Of a DNA stretch of 64,000 nucleotides, positions 36,298 through 46,667 are shown in pieces; positions within the stretch are counted from its first letter, which is position 1, and each line of letters opens with the position of its first letter. The notes under the pieces were generated by a model. That model ran no database searches. It was not told the DNA's origin and was given only the letters and a program-made list of their open reading frames with translations. The DNA comes from Peltaster fructicola (Eukaryota > Ascomycota > Dothideomycetes). The stretch is taken from NCBI GenBank assembly GCA_001592805.2, contig CP051140.1, positions 931,501 through 995,500 of the forward strand. Direction: 5' to 3'. The position numbers and the translations under genes were made by a program.

Positions 36298-36457
36298 GCA
36301 CGTGATATCAAATTCGAGCTGTTGTAACAGCATGCTTAACGATATATTTCATTGCCTCGAGCAGCAGGACAATCTAGTACCTCATCGCTCATCATATATA
36401 TCTACATCGCTCTTGATAGAGAACAGAACGCCAGACGCCTTGCTGAAATTAGGAAGA

Positions 36458-39307
36458 TCATTCAAATTCAACGCGGTTGACCTGTCCGGCCTGCCGTTGT
36501 TGTCTTGCACGCTCTGCTCTCCTTCGTCGTCGATTTTCGTCGAAAGCACTCACATCAGTGCCTGCATCGGTCGTATATGGTCCAGGACTGCCAACAGGAT
36601 TGATCATGCCGCTGCCACTAGGTGGTGGGTAGGGTCTGTTGACCGGCGGCGAGGATCCTTGCAATGGTGGCAGGTTGAGCTCACTGTCCCTTCTAGCACT
36701 ACCAGCAGCACTTGACATAGGTGGCGGAGGGGGCACAAAACCGATGGGCTGCGATGCTGATGGCACCATGCCACCTTGTCGTCGGTACCGTTGTGACGGA
36801 GGACCCTCCTCGATTCCTGAGCTCAAGCTTGAGTCTCGTCTTGGTCGTTGACGGCGGTCTCGTCTTCGAGCAGCACGCTCAGCGGCAGCTTCTTCCTCAT
36901 TCAACCTTCGCAGGGTCACATGGCCTCCACTGTCGTTGTGCATCTTCAACTTCAGACTGATAGGAGGACTATTCGCTGTGCCTGGTGGAGGATGGATATC
37001 AGTTGCGCCGGATGAGCTTGCAACAACTTCAGATGGACGTTGTAACCGCTCACGGGACTGCAATCGTGATGGCGACTCAGACTGTGTGCGACCAGCTCTC
37101 CCCGCGAGCATGCCTGCTGCTAGGCCTGCTGCACCAGCTTCTGCAGTATGCGTTCGTCCGTAAGCACTGGCTTCGTTGGCTGCTGTGTTGGACGCTAGCA
37201 GTCTCGATGGATCAGGGTCGACTGCGCCAGCCGGCATGTGCGCAGAACCAGGAACCGGCGGCGGTCGAGCGAGTGCTCCCGGAGCAGGACCTGGAGGCGG
37301 TGGCGGCAAGACATAGGTGTTTTGCGCTGTAATGTCTTGCCTGCTATTCTGTAGATTGTGTCGACTGTCCTGCGGGTTGTGCTGACTTTGTTGAAGATTA
37401 TGCCGGCTGTCCACAACATCATGTCTGCTGTCTGCATGATCGTGTCTAATAGCTCCTAGTGCTCCTCCCGCCACAGCAGTTGCAGGTATCGCGCCAGCGG
37501 CGAATGGTAGAGGTGGATGGTGGACGTCTGGTCGAGCGTCCGTGCTGGGTCTTTGAGCTGGATCCTGCGTTGTGCCTGTCATAACGGTTTCCGACATACT
37601 AGGTCGTCTACCATCTGATGGTCGAGGGTAATTCATGGAGGTCCGGCGATTGTACCTGTCGGCATTCGCCTCGTCCTGCGCACTCAATCGATTAACTCGC
37701 GACTGTTCGCGACGGTGCTTTCGCTGCGACATCCAGTTCTGAAAGCCACCCAGAGCACCAAAGACTGCAATACTGTCACGCAGAGTATGTGGTCGATCAT
37801 CGAAGAAGCTTTCTTCGTCGTACTCGGCATCAGTACCATGCGTATCATTCGGTCTGTGGTCCCTCGGCGGATGTGTCGGAGTCATGGTTGAAGCACCCTC
37901 TGGAAGATCATGTCTCCGCCGAGAATCGTCTGGCGAGTATGGAGCATGACCCGCGTCGACTCTACTCACGTCTGCTTGACTGATTGCGTTGTGGTTGCCG
38001 CCATGTGGCGGTCGATAGTCTTCGGCATATTGATCGTCCTCGGTCTTGCGCCGCCTACCAAAGAGTCTTCTAGCGCCTTCAACAGCAGCAATGCCAGCTC
38101 CAGCTCCCAGGATCCGGTTCCTCCAGGTGTTCTTGGGAGGCGGCGAATACTTCTCGTCGTTCTCCCATGACTGTGGCGATAAGCGATGCTGGTCATATGG
38201 TCGATGACTACCATATGGTGTGTGTGGTGGCATATCGTCTGGCCTGCGACCCGGCGGAGGTCTGCTTGGCGTTACCGGTGTTATGATACTGTTTCCAGGT
38301 GGTGGCGGACGCTGTCGACCTGGGGTATCGTATCGGCCAACAGTGTTGACTCTGCCGTCTTCTCGCTCCTGCCGTCTCCTATCTCGCCTGTGCTTGTATG
38401 CTTCGTAAACGCCCAGTGCTCCCGCACCAGCCAACAGGTTCCTACCCCAGTGCGATCTGTTCTCGTTACGTCGTCTGGGATCCTGTGTTGCGTGTGTGCC
38501 AGAGACGTAGCTATCATAATCTGAGTAGTAGTCTGTGCCTGCGTTGCCAGGACGAGGTGGCGGCGGCCCATCGATGCGATCCTTGTAGTAGTAGTCCAAT
38601 GCGAGATATGCGAATATCAGGATGAAGCCTGCTATAGCATACAGCACGAACAGTGCCTTGGGACTGCCGTACAAAGTGAGACCAAGGGCCACTTGTGCGA
38701 ATCCAAGCAAGGCGATTGATCTTCCCAGCAGCTTGTGTAGCCATACTCTCAATGGTATCTTCGTAGGTATGACCTTGCGTTTCCTCTCTCTGTTTGACAT
38801 CAACCAGCCATAGATGAACTGGAACAAGACCAAAACGTATATTGCCACACCTATGCCATGATGTGGATTCGTCAGACTTCTCTCCGGTCCTACGGCGAAC
38901 CAGCCTAGTATCAGTACGACCGTTGTGAGAAAGACTGTCAGCACCTGAAGATACACATGAAGCTTGTAGGAGTTCTGTCTGTCCCAGTGTCCGTATTTGG
39001 CGGTGAAGATCGCTGCTGGTACAATAACAATAAAGACAATCGCTGCCATCACACCATGCCCGAGGATCAGGCTCTGGTATTGTGGTAGATCTCGAAATCT
39101 GTTGCCCATGCCATTGTACTGCATTGTGTCGAAGTTCAGACCCATGAGATTCGGCAGCAGAAAGCTGTTTCGATCGCTGTCCCATGTTCCATCTCCAACA
39201 TACATTGTCGAGCTGCTGTAGATGCTGCCACCAGGCGCAGAGAGTCCATCGGTATCCGACATCCTGTCTACCGGACGCGCTAATGTATTTGGTGGACTCA
39301 ATAGCAA
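36458..39307 (-). CDS. Cytochrome b561 domain protein with long disordered tail
   Basis: Single exon, 949 residues (or 934 from the ATG at 39262, MSDTDG). Cytochrome b561 proteins carry electrons across membranes through two hemes. Five hydrophobic spans lie at about residues 80-101, 117-139, 151-170, 191-213 and 217-238, with candidate heme histidines in GHGVMAA (His84), KLHVYLQ (His117), NPHHGIG (149/150) and WLHKLLG (191). The first ~75 residues are polar (extracellular or lumenal side). The remaining ~700 residues are proline-, arginine- and serine-rich, disordered, with short repeats such as DSRHNLQ and DSRHDVV around 37.4 kb. This layout is known in fungal b561/DOMON-derived proteins. 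Role unknown; possibly iron or redox metabolism. Confidence 0.8.
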   Translation of the reverse strand: MLLSPPNTLARPVDRMSDTDGLSAPGGSIYSSSTMYVGDGTWDSDRNSFLLPNLMGLNFDTMQYNGMGNRFRDLPQYQSLILGHGVMAAIVFIVIVPAAIFTAKYGHWDRQNSYKLHVYLQVLTVFLTTVVLILGWFAVGPERSLTNPHHGIGVAIYVLVLFQFIYGWLMSNRERKRKVIPTKIPLRVWLHKLLGRSIALLGFAQVALGLTLYGSPKALFVLYAIAGFILIFAYLALDYYYKDRIDGPPPPRPGNAGTDYYSDYDSYVSGTHATQDPRRRNENRSHWGRNLLAGAGALGVYEAYKHRRDRRRQEREDGRVNTVGRYDTPGRQRPPPPGNSIITPVTPSRPPPGRRPDDMPPHTPYGSHRPYDQHRLSPQSWENDEKYSPPPKNTWRNRILGAGAGIAAVEGARRLFGRRRKTEDDQYAEDYRPPHGGNHNAISQADVSRVDAGHAPYSPDDSRRRHDLPEGASTMTPTHPPRDHRPNDTHGTDAEYDEESFFDDRPHTLRDSIAVFGALGGFQNWMSQRKHRREQSRVNRLSAQDEANADRYNRRTSMNYPRPSDGRRPSMSETVMTGTTQDPAQRPSTDARPDVHHPPLPFAAGAIPATAVAGGALGAIRHDHADSRHDVVDSRHNLQQSQHNPQDSRHNLQNSRQDITAQNTYVLPPPPPGPAPGALARPPPVPGSAHMPAGAVDPDPSRLLASNTAANEASAYGRTHTAEAGAAGLAAGMLAGRAGRTQSESPSRLQSRERLQRPSEVVASSSGATDIHPPPGTANSPPISLKLKMHNDSGGHVTLRRLNEEEAAAERAARRRDRRQRPRRDSSLSSGIEEGPPSQRYRRQGGMVPSASQPIGFVPPPPPMSSAAGSARRDSELNLPPLQGSSPPVNRPYPPPSGSGMINPVGSPGPYTTDAGTDVSAFDENRRRRRAERARQQRQAGQVNRVEFE

Positions 39308-40042
39308 TGATGATTTAGCTATTGTTGCATATTCATCGTGCCGTACAGTTTGCGCTCAATGCACTGTGCTGTCTTGCACTCTTGCTGCTCGATTCTAGGT
39401 GATTAATGTGGTGGGGTCTGCTGACGCTCGACTTGTGATGGATAACAATGCGTGTTGTGTTGACTGCTAGCGGAGAGATGGACAGATGCGCGAAACGCTG
39501 AGGAGGACGCAATGCGATAGGTTGTATTTCGTAGCGGTCGTGAATACTCAGTGATGGAGAGATCAGAGCAGCGACAAAGTGCTGTGGACGTAATGCATGT
39601 GCTTCGATATCCTGTTTCATCGAGCTGGTACCATTAGGGTCTCGCTTATTGGCCTGGCAACCACGCTTAATCATTTCACTCCACCTTTGGGCTGCACCTC
39701 ATGCATATGCACTTCTCGGCACACATCTGATTGTGTGTCGTCTTCATGGCTGTACGCTGTCGTGTAACATGTTGTGCACTGAGGAGCAGTCTGCAGGATA
39801 CATTGATGTGATTTCATGCTCTAGCGCTGAATCCGGCCACATGATGCCATGAGACTGTGATCCAGTCACATCGCTCAAAGGTCGATATCAAAGTAATGCT
39901 CGGAGAGACCTACGTCAAACGACTGTCTGCCGTCCAATCGAAGGATGATATTATTCTGGTCCACGAAGGCAGACCAGAGATGTCGTTTCACAATGCTCTC
40001 GTCATCCGCCCGTGGCAAGATGGATTTGTTTAAAATTGCTGC
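39308..40042. other. Intergenic, b561 promoter and TAF1 3' region
   Basis: About 735 bp. Only short open frames; no feature recognised. Confidence 0.4.
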
Positions 40043-43000
40043 CTACAGAGACAGTTGTGAAGGCACAGCACCAAAGGAGCTATTATGTGCTCCCGGTGCA
40101 TCTTCTGGCTTCCACGTGCCATTGAGCATCGGGCATAATCTGTGAAAACCCACGTCAGCATTGATTCTAGAGAAGTGATTCGAAAAGCACAAACAACAGA
40201 CCTGCGGCCAACAGACGGTAAACCACGCAGAAACGACACAGGTCGAGCTGCATGGCACCTCAAACTGCCAGCCTTCAAAATTGTAGAGCAGTTGTGGCAA
40301 AAGCATCACTCCAATCCTCTCCGGTACCATTGATATCGGTAGCGAAGCTGACGGATTTGCGCTGCTTACTGCCTGATTTGGGCGCTTTGGCGGAAGCCGA
40401 CTTGGTCGAATCTTCCCAGCGTGGTTGTACGCACGTGCAGAGCAAAGCTGAGGGAGGGACAGGGTGTTGACTGACTTTCGTTGGTTTTGATGTGACCGAC
40501 CTGGCCGCAGTTGGCACACTTTCGTGCAGTGCCATCTTTCGATCGGCCTTTGCCGGTCTTGAGTGGTGTAGAAGTCTTAGAACCTTCGGCATCGCTACCA
40601 GCTGAGTCGGCATTGCTTGGAGAGCCTGCATTTGCTGCAGCTGCGGCGACGGTGTCGACAGAGCCCGATGCGACTGCAGCAATACGGCCTTTGAGCTTCT
40701 CACGAGCGATACGACGGTCGGCATTGCGCTCAAGTCGAGCAAGCTCCTTCTTGATTTCCTGCTGAGCCAGAGCATCGAGTTCGGCATCTCCAGTAGGCTT
40801 AAGTTCGCGATGGCTGTGCGTATGTTAGTACAGACCGGTAGAAGTGAAGGTTGCACGGCAAACCTGATCTTCGAGAGCTTCATCTCCTGCTTACGACGTC
40901 GGTACATTCTGATGATCTTAGGATTGTCGATGCGCACGGTTGTCTCAACCATCTCGCCTATGCTGTCCAACTCCTTGCGTCGAATGATGAGGACCTCATC
41001 ACCATGCTCCACGCTCTGCTTACTGAACTGACTGGCAGAGTCATCGAACCCAGTGGCCATGGGAGTTCCAAAGCCAGTGCGAGGTGTGCCAGCGGCACCG
41101 TAGCGGGATGCATCTTCGCCAGCAGCCACGTCGTCGTCCAGCTCAGACTCTGACATCTCATTGTCGTTGCTGAGAGACGCCTTCTGTCGGTTCCAGATGG
41201 TGCGGATACTGCTGTCGTACTTCGCCTGCTGTGTGGCCACGTTGTACTTATGACCACCCTGCTCTTTGCGCTTGCGCTCACTAAGCTTCTCTTCGACACT
41301 CTCGCCCTCTGCAACATAGCCGCCCTTCATGGAAGTCCGAATGAATGAGAAGCCTTCTCCGCGGCCTGTAGGATCACCCTCGCCGTGTAGTGCCAGCATA
41401 GCCTTGCCCTGTGTAGCAGCGATGAAGTTCTTGGTCGTTTGCCATGGTGCCAGTTGTTTCTCGATATGTGCACCCTCTTCAAGCTCTTCTTCCTCGTTTT
41501 CTTCCTCGTTTTTGCTGGTGCTGATGCTAAGATCGTGTAGGTGCTGTACACCTACTTGAGTCGAATCGAGTAGACAGATGTCCTCAGGTCGTATCCACCC
41601 ACGAATGGTCTCAGCATCCGGCACTGCTTGACCTGGCATTGGTACCCAATAACCATCGTCTTCCGAGTTCTTGGCTTTCTTCTCATATTTCATGAACTCT
41701 CGCATCTTGCTGCGAGTCTGAGGAATGTCGGAGCCAGGTATGTGCTTCATGAGCACCTTGTTCGTCAAAGGAACACCGCGACGTACAGGATCGATGGTCT
41801 TGCTGTAGATTCTGTAGCTGATTGCGCGTAATCGTCGTTTAGCAGCATCAGTCACCTTGCGACTGTGCTCTCCAGGCACTTCTGCTACTGGCAATTGTTG
41901 GCCAACGACATGAAGGTTTTCGGCATTCCGCAGGAAGAACTTGTAGCCTCCTTCGTAAGTGTGATTGACTGCAATCACGAAGTCTGTTGACTTTGGCTCG
42001 TGCTGGAAGATAGGAGCTCGATACAGACCATTCTGTATGGTCGGCACCGTCTCTCCGGGATCGACATGTCCAAAGTTGGCAAAAGGACTCTTGTCCTGTC
42101 CAAGAAGCACGTGAGCCTCACCTATCTCCTTCTTCGGTCGTTCTTGGTCGTCTGCATCACGCTTGCGGTAATAGTTGAGGATACGGTTGCCCATACCAAA
42201 GTTCGAGAGAGCGGTGGGATCCTCTTCAGAGTATTCCAACATGAGCAAGCTTGAGTTGTCACCAAGCGAGAGGTTCTTCGCCTTGGCAAACAAATCCTTT
42301 GCCTCACGTCCACGAACGTGCTTTTTCTTCTGATAGCGAGCCTTCGAGACTCGCCACACCTTGTTGAATGCGTCCTTGATATGGAAGCGTGGTCGGTGGA
42401 AGGCTCGCTTCTGCTCACCGTTGAGCGTGACAGCGTAGAATGGAAACTGCAATCTAGCTGCAGGAAGACTGTGCTCAATAGCCATACTACCAAGTGTGCT
42501 GCGAACCTTGTGCTGATGATTCTCCTTGAGTAGATCGTATGCTTCGTCATTACTGATGTTGTAGCGTCGGGCAAGATTGCGGAACGAAGATGCTGCCTGG
42601 CTGCTACCGTTTGCGTTGCGCTTTCGCTTGTTCTGTGGTGCTTGCTCATCGAGCAGTAGGAATGGATCGTTCATGTCGAGCATAACAGTCTTGGCCACCT
42701 TGGCAGCTGCGTGTTCTGGCTCGTCAAGGCGCAAAGATGCAGCGCTGTAGTGGCTGGCGTAGATGTCGTGTGCTAGCTTGGTCTTCTTCTGTGGTCTAGC
42801 TCGGTCTGCCGCCTCATAATCACTGTCGTTGTGTGCAGGAAGTGGTGGTGATGCTTGGTCTGGGATATCCCAATCTTGGCATATTATGGCAAGATCTCGC
42901 ATTGTCACACCGCCAATCGTCTCTTCGTCATCAAGCTCGTTGTCGATATCCATATCGCTTTCGTTGCTATCAGCAGCGCTGTCTTCCACAACTACCAGAC

Positions 43001-43941
43001 TTCGACCACGGTATCCATCTTGCACAGCTGCTCCTGCAATAGTTGCGGTCTTAAAACTCTTCTCTTGATCAGGCATGAGGTCGAGAGAAAGCTTCGTAGC
43101 CTGAAGAGCTTTAGGTGGCTTGAGTGGTTGCTTGCCACGGTATCGTCCTGGCACTGGAGGAAGAAGCTCGCAGAAGCGCGGCACTTCATCCCTCTCCCAT
43201 GTCGGAAACTGCTTGCCAGAACTTGGCTTCGTCTTGCGTCTTGACGGGGTCCCAATCGACATCCTCGCCCTGCATGCGCATCTTTGAGACTCGAAACAGT
43301 TGCATCTGTGCTCGAATGACTGGATCATCGATGTCGTCGAGATCGTCATGGTCCTCGTCTGGTGAGAAGGACTCGTGCACAAGTGACGGCGGACTGTCTA
43401 CAGGACTGAGATCATTGTTCGATTGCTGCTGGGATGGACCGCGAGCAGTAGGGAGGACAAGACCTGATCGACCAGGAAGCGCGAGGGTCGGACGCTTGAC
43501 GGTGGTTTGCTCTTGTGGCTCTGGGCCTCGCTCTTCGACCGGTGACATGCGCTCCCCAAAGAGGTCGTTATCCTCGATAGGGTCATCGTTCTCGGGCTCG
43601 GCGTGACCGTTGGTCGCTGATGGCTCTGCAGTTATGTTCGTTTCGATGCTGCCGGGAACGCCTCCAGGTGTGAGGAAAGCCTTGATGAGTCGCGCCTCAT
43701 CAGGATCTTCCGCCAAGGTGTTTGTAGCCTCCTCTTCTTCTGGTAGGTCGTCATCGCTGATATCTTCGTAGTCTTGTGCATCTGCATCTTTGTCGTCCTG
43801 CGGCCAGGAGGCGCCGAAGCTGTCTTCGCCGAAACTCATGACGTTGTCTGTATCCGTTCCTGTGAATGCGCCGTCGAAGCCATCTTCATCAGTTGCGTGA
43901 GGCATCTTCACCTCCTCCGTGCGCTGCCGCTGCGCTGTCAA
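40043..43941 (-). CDS. TAF1: TFIID subunit 1 (TAF1)
   Basis: The largest TFIID subunit, the scaffold that binds TBP at RNA polymerase II promoters. The N-terminal part (from 43941, or the ATG at 43905) is acidic (DISDDDLPEEEE). Then DEVPRFCELLPPVPGRYRGK, and the DUF3591 core with FPFYAVTLNGEQKRAFHRPRF-like sequence, GDNSSLLMLEYSEEDP and MGNRILNYYRK. After an intron at 40814-40863 comes a basic helix (ARLERNADRRIAREKLKGR) and the zinc knuckle CANCGQVGHIKTN, completed in the last exon (40043-40139) by LCPMLNGTWKPEDAP. The acidic part and DUF3591 lie in different frames, joined near a CCC run at 43190-43192. The last intron (40140-40475) is also one base out unless a tiny extra exon exists. No bromodomain, as in other fungi. 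Confidence 0.9.
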
Positions 43942-44319
43942 AGGTGATGTTTGTGTTCATGCGAATGTGAGCTTCATGTAGCGTAGGACGCGTGCGATGG
44001 TGTCCGCTTGCGACTTGCCTTGCGCGCTCTGTTGGAGTTGTTGAGGAGCACAGTGGGCAATCGATGTCGAAGTTAAGGCAGAAGCACGAGACACTGCAGT
44101 GACTCTATGTAGAGATGTTGTGTACTCGACCGAAGTTCGCCCGAAGATGACTGCACATGCTGAGTCAATCACTTCTCGACGACAACTTCGTAGGGATATC
44201 AAGACTCGAAGATATGAGTTCACAATGCAAGTTCAAAAGAGATTCTTTGCTGGCAGTGCGTGAGTATCTATATACGATGCGAGTTGTGCTACCTGTATGA
44301 TGCTGCACTAGAAATACAA
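43942..44319. other. TAF1 upstream region
   Basis: About 380 bp between the TAF1 start and the MITE; presumably the TAF1 promoter. No gene seen. Confidence 0.4.
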
Positions 44320-44350
44320 TAACGTATTCCATAGGCTAGTGAGCCATATA
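44320..44350 (+). repeat. Left terminal inverted repeat of the MITE
   Basis: 31 bp, identical to the reverse complement of 44733-44763; includes a TA at its outer edge that may be target-site duplication. Confidence 0.85.
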
Positions 44351-44732
44351 TGTTGGTGAGCCACCAGAAATCACTGCCAAATCGGTGTTTTTCACACTGA
44401 TATATCTCACTCGCAACAGCTCAGAGGCTCTTGAGCTCGGATTTCAAGGCTCTAGACACTCGATCCTATAGCTCTGCCAATTTTGAGCGCTCTGCGAGTT
44501 CCCCAAAGTGCCTAACTGTGGTTCGGGGGCCAAATCAGAGCGCCATTCCTGGGATAGGCACCTTAGGAGGCTCTGAAGGCACTGAGATTCGGTAGGGTGA
44601 TAGATATAGGAGCTCTGAGAACCTTCCTTCGACGTTAGGTGGAAAAGACCAAAATTGAGAGCTCTGTGTGAGTGAAGAGATATTCTCAATTTTGGTGTAT
44701 TCTCACCAAATCTCAGAAATGGCTCACTAACC

Positions 44733-44763
44733 TATATGGCTCACTAGCCTATGGAATACGTTA
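44733..44763 (-). repeat. Right terminal inverted repeat of the MITE
   Basis: 31 bp, matches the left end with no mismatch; outer TA may be target-site duplication. Confidence 0.85.
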
Positions 44764-45057
44764 GTCGTTGTATGATCACAGCTCCCTCGCTAATTTGCTT
44801 GGTGGTACGGTTGCGACATGCTACCAGGACACATGGGGTGCCACTTCTATGTGCTTCCGGTATCAGAAACTTCAGTAGAGAGGATTTCTTTGCTGATGCT
44901 TACATAGAGCTGACGGATATGCGCAAGTTGCTTTGTTCTACTGGTTTTGTTATGTTAGCATTGCTAGTATGTGCACATGATGAAGCTTTTCATTCTGAAT
45001 ATCTGTGTTGGAAGACAAAGTATGAAGGAAGGAATCGCTTAAGCATGTAGCAAGCGT

Positions 45058-45294
45058 TCAGGCTGCCATCTTCTCGACGAGTGGCTCCCGCAGTCGATCA
45101 TCCTCTCCAGTAACTAGACCAGCAAGGTACATTTGTGACGTTCGCTGAGCAGGTCTTGGTACCAGCCGCACTCGAAACCGTGCTTCGTTGCCCTGCCGAG
45201 GAGTGAAATCACTGGTGCAACAGGAAGTGAGTCCTAGTTCACTCGTCGCAGGAGGTATACGAAGACAGAGAAGATCGATTGAGTCATCCGTCCT
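45058..45294 (-). other. Open frame without a start codon just downstream of the TspO gene
   Basis: On the minus strand a frame is open for about 79 codons from the TspO stop to a TGA at about 45058. Its translation has coding character (SDFTPRQGNEARFRVRLVP; LAGLVTGEDDRLREPLVEKM) but no ATG near the beginning and no family I recognise. It could be a last exon of a gene whose other exons overlap TspO, an alternative 3' end of TspO, or a gene remnant left near the MITE. The 44764-45057 stretch next to it shows nothing convincing. Confidence 0.3.
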
Positions 45295-45899
45295 TCATGC
45301 CTTCTTGTCCCTCTTCTCGAGTCGCCAGCCATTCAGGTACCCAACTCCGACAGTAAGATAGCTTGCGAATCCCAGCCAGGCCAAGTACGGTACGAGGCAA
45401 TATGCAGAGACGTCGTCTATCTGCGCCCAAGTGTATGTTAGGTACCCAACAGTTCCGATCAAAGCGAATATGTCGACGGCGGCTTCAGCTACCCGACCAG
45501 CACCAAAGAAAAGTGGCATCTTCAGGTTGTTAGCTCACAGTCAGACAAGCCATGCTATGCACTTACCCAGGCCAGGTTGAGCACAAGTTGTGTGGTGTAT
45601 AGGATAGCACCACGCTCTGCAAGGACAGACTTTGCAGGATCAAATGAGGCATGCCCAATGGTCCAGGCACGGTAAGCCGCATAGCCCATCAAACCATACA
45701 GAGCTGTCCATGTCGGACCAAAGACCCAAGGTGGAGGTCGCAAAGGTGGCTGCTTGATGTCGAGGTATGTCTTCTGCGTCTTCTTCGGCTGCGTTGAAAA
45801 CCCTACCAACGTCCCTGCAGCAATGGGGAGGAGAGTGGATGCATATGGGTTTGTGAATATGAAGGGAGGAAGAGCGAAATAATGTGCATATGAAGACAT
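45295..45899 (-). CDS. TspO/MBR family membrane protein
   Basis: Two exons, 45567-45899 and 45295-45519 (47-nt intron), encode 185 residues. TspO proteins (bacterial TspO, animal translocator protein) are small five-helix membrane proteins that bind porphyrins, sterols or similar ligands, often in the outer mitochondrial membrane. The signature PPLRPPPWVFGPTWTALYG is at residues ~50-68, followed by GYAAYRAW and, after the intron, ALIGTVGYLTYTWAQID and YLAWLGFASYLTVGVGYLN. Five hydrophobic spans are visible and the end is basic (EKRDKKA). Length is normal for the family. It is head to head with ARS2. Confidence 0.9.
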
Positions 45900-46667
45900 C
45901 GCCGCTGTTGATCACAGGTCTCGTGGGACAGATGCGATTGCCGTACTCGCTCAGAATCGAGCTCTTGTCTAGAGAATGTTTCCTCGAGGTGTGAAAACAG
46001 GTCTTGCAAGAGATCTGATGGATGAGCAGACACTTACGAATGTCAACAAGCTATCGTCATCACAGGGACTCGCGAGCCCTATTTTGGGGTGCGGCTGTCT
46101 CCGCCAACGCTCCGCTAGGAGAGCTTCCTGTCTCTCCCACAACAACCATCGTTGCAACTACCACCTTGCGACGCGACTTTCTGCTCTTTCGAGCATCGTG
46201 ACTTCTTCATCGAGGTCGTACATCTTCCCATCACGTTAGTTGTCCCCTACAAGCACTCAGATCGTACAAAATGCACAAACTTGTCTGTACACAACCTCAA
46301 AGCCTGCCTCCTTGAAGCCACGCGATGGTTTTGTCCTCTGGCTATTCCACCTACCAGATGCCACAGTGCACAAATCATTACATCTTTCAGATTGCGCAAT
46401 TCTCAAGCTTCGTTCAAACTTCTGTGGTGCATTCTGACGTTCAACATGGCAGATCCCTTACTCAGCTCCTTGAGCGCTCTTTCTATTACGCAAACTTCTG
46501 TCAGAAGGCTCAACGTCTCTGATAGAGGTGTGCAAGCTTGCCAACATACGATATAGAACGTCGGCGAGCGATAATTCAGCTTGCCAACCAGCCCTGCACC
46601 TGCAGAACCAGCCGCCGCCGTACCTGGCTGTGAGGTGACTCGAGGTTTACTAACATACATCACAAGA
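45900..46667. promoter_or_regulatory. Divergent promoter and ARS2 leader region
   Basis: About 770 bp between TspO and ARS2. No protein gene seen. Just before the ARS2 start, 46647-46666 reads like a 3' splice site (tttactaacatacatcacaag, with a perfect CTAAC), hinting at an intron in the ARS2 5' untranslated region. Confidence 0.45.

Larger units (their letters stand above)
44320..44763. mobile_element. MITE (non-autonomous DNA transposon) with 31-bp perfect terminal inverted repeats
   Basis: The sequence at 44320-44350 is the exact reverse complement of 44733-44763. If the outermost TA on each side is the target duplication, the element proper is 44322-44761 (440 bp), beginning ACGTATTCC and ending GGAATACGT, which is the Tc1/mariner-type pattern. 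The arms continue as an imperfect inverted repeat for roughly another 80 bp: short matching blocks such as GTGAGCCA and ATATCTC occur in order in both arms. The interior is rich in gagctct-like motifs and encodes no transposase. Perfect ends suggest recent insertion. It lies about 380 bp upstream of TAF1. No autonomous partner is in the window. Confidence 0.85.

Noticed and set aside
40275-40475. C-terminal end of the 1035-codon TAF1 open frame
   Set aside because: This part reads through two introns; the spliced frame gives the conserved zinc knuckle and the last exon at 40043-40139.
44444-44689. 81-codon open frame inside the MITE
   Set aside because: No transposase similarity; chance open frame in a non-coding element.
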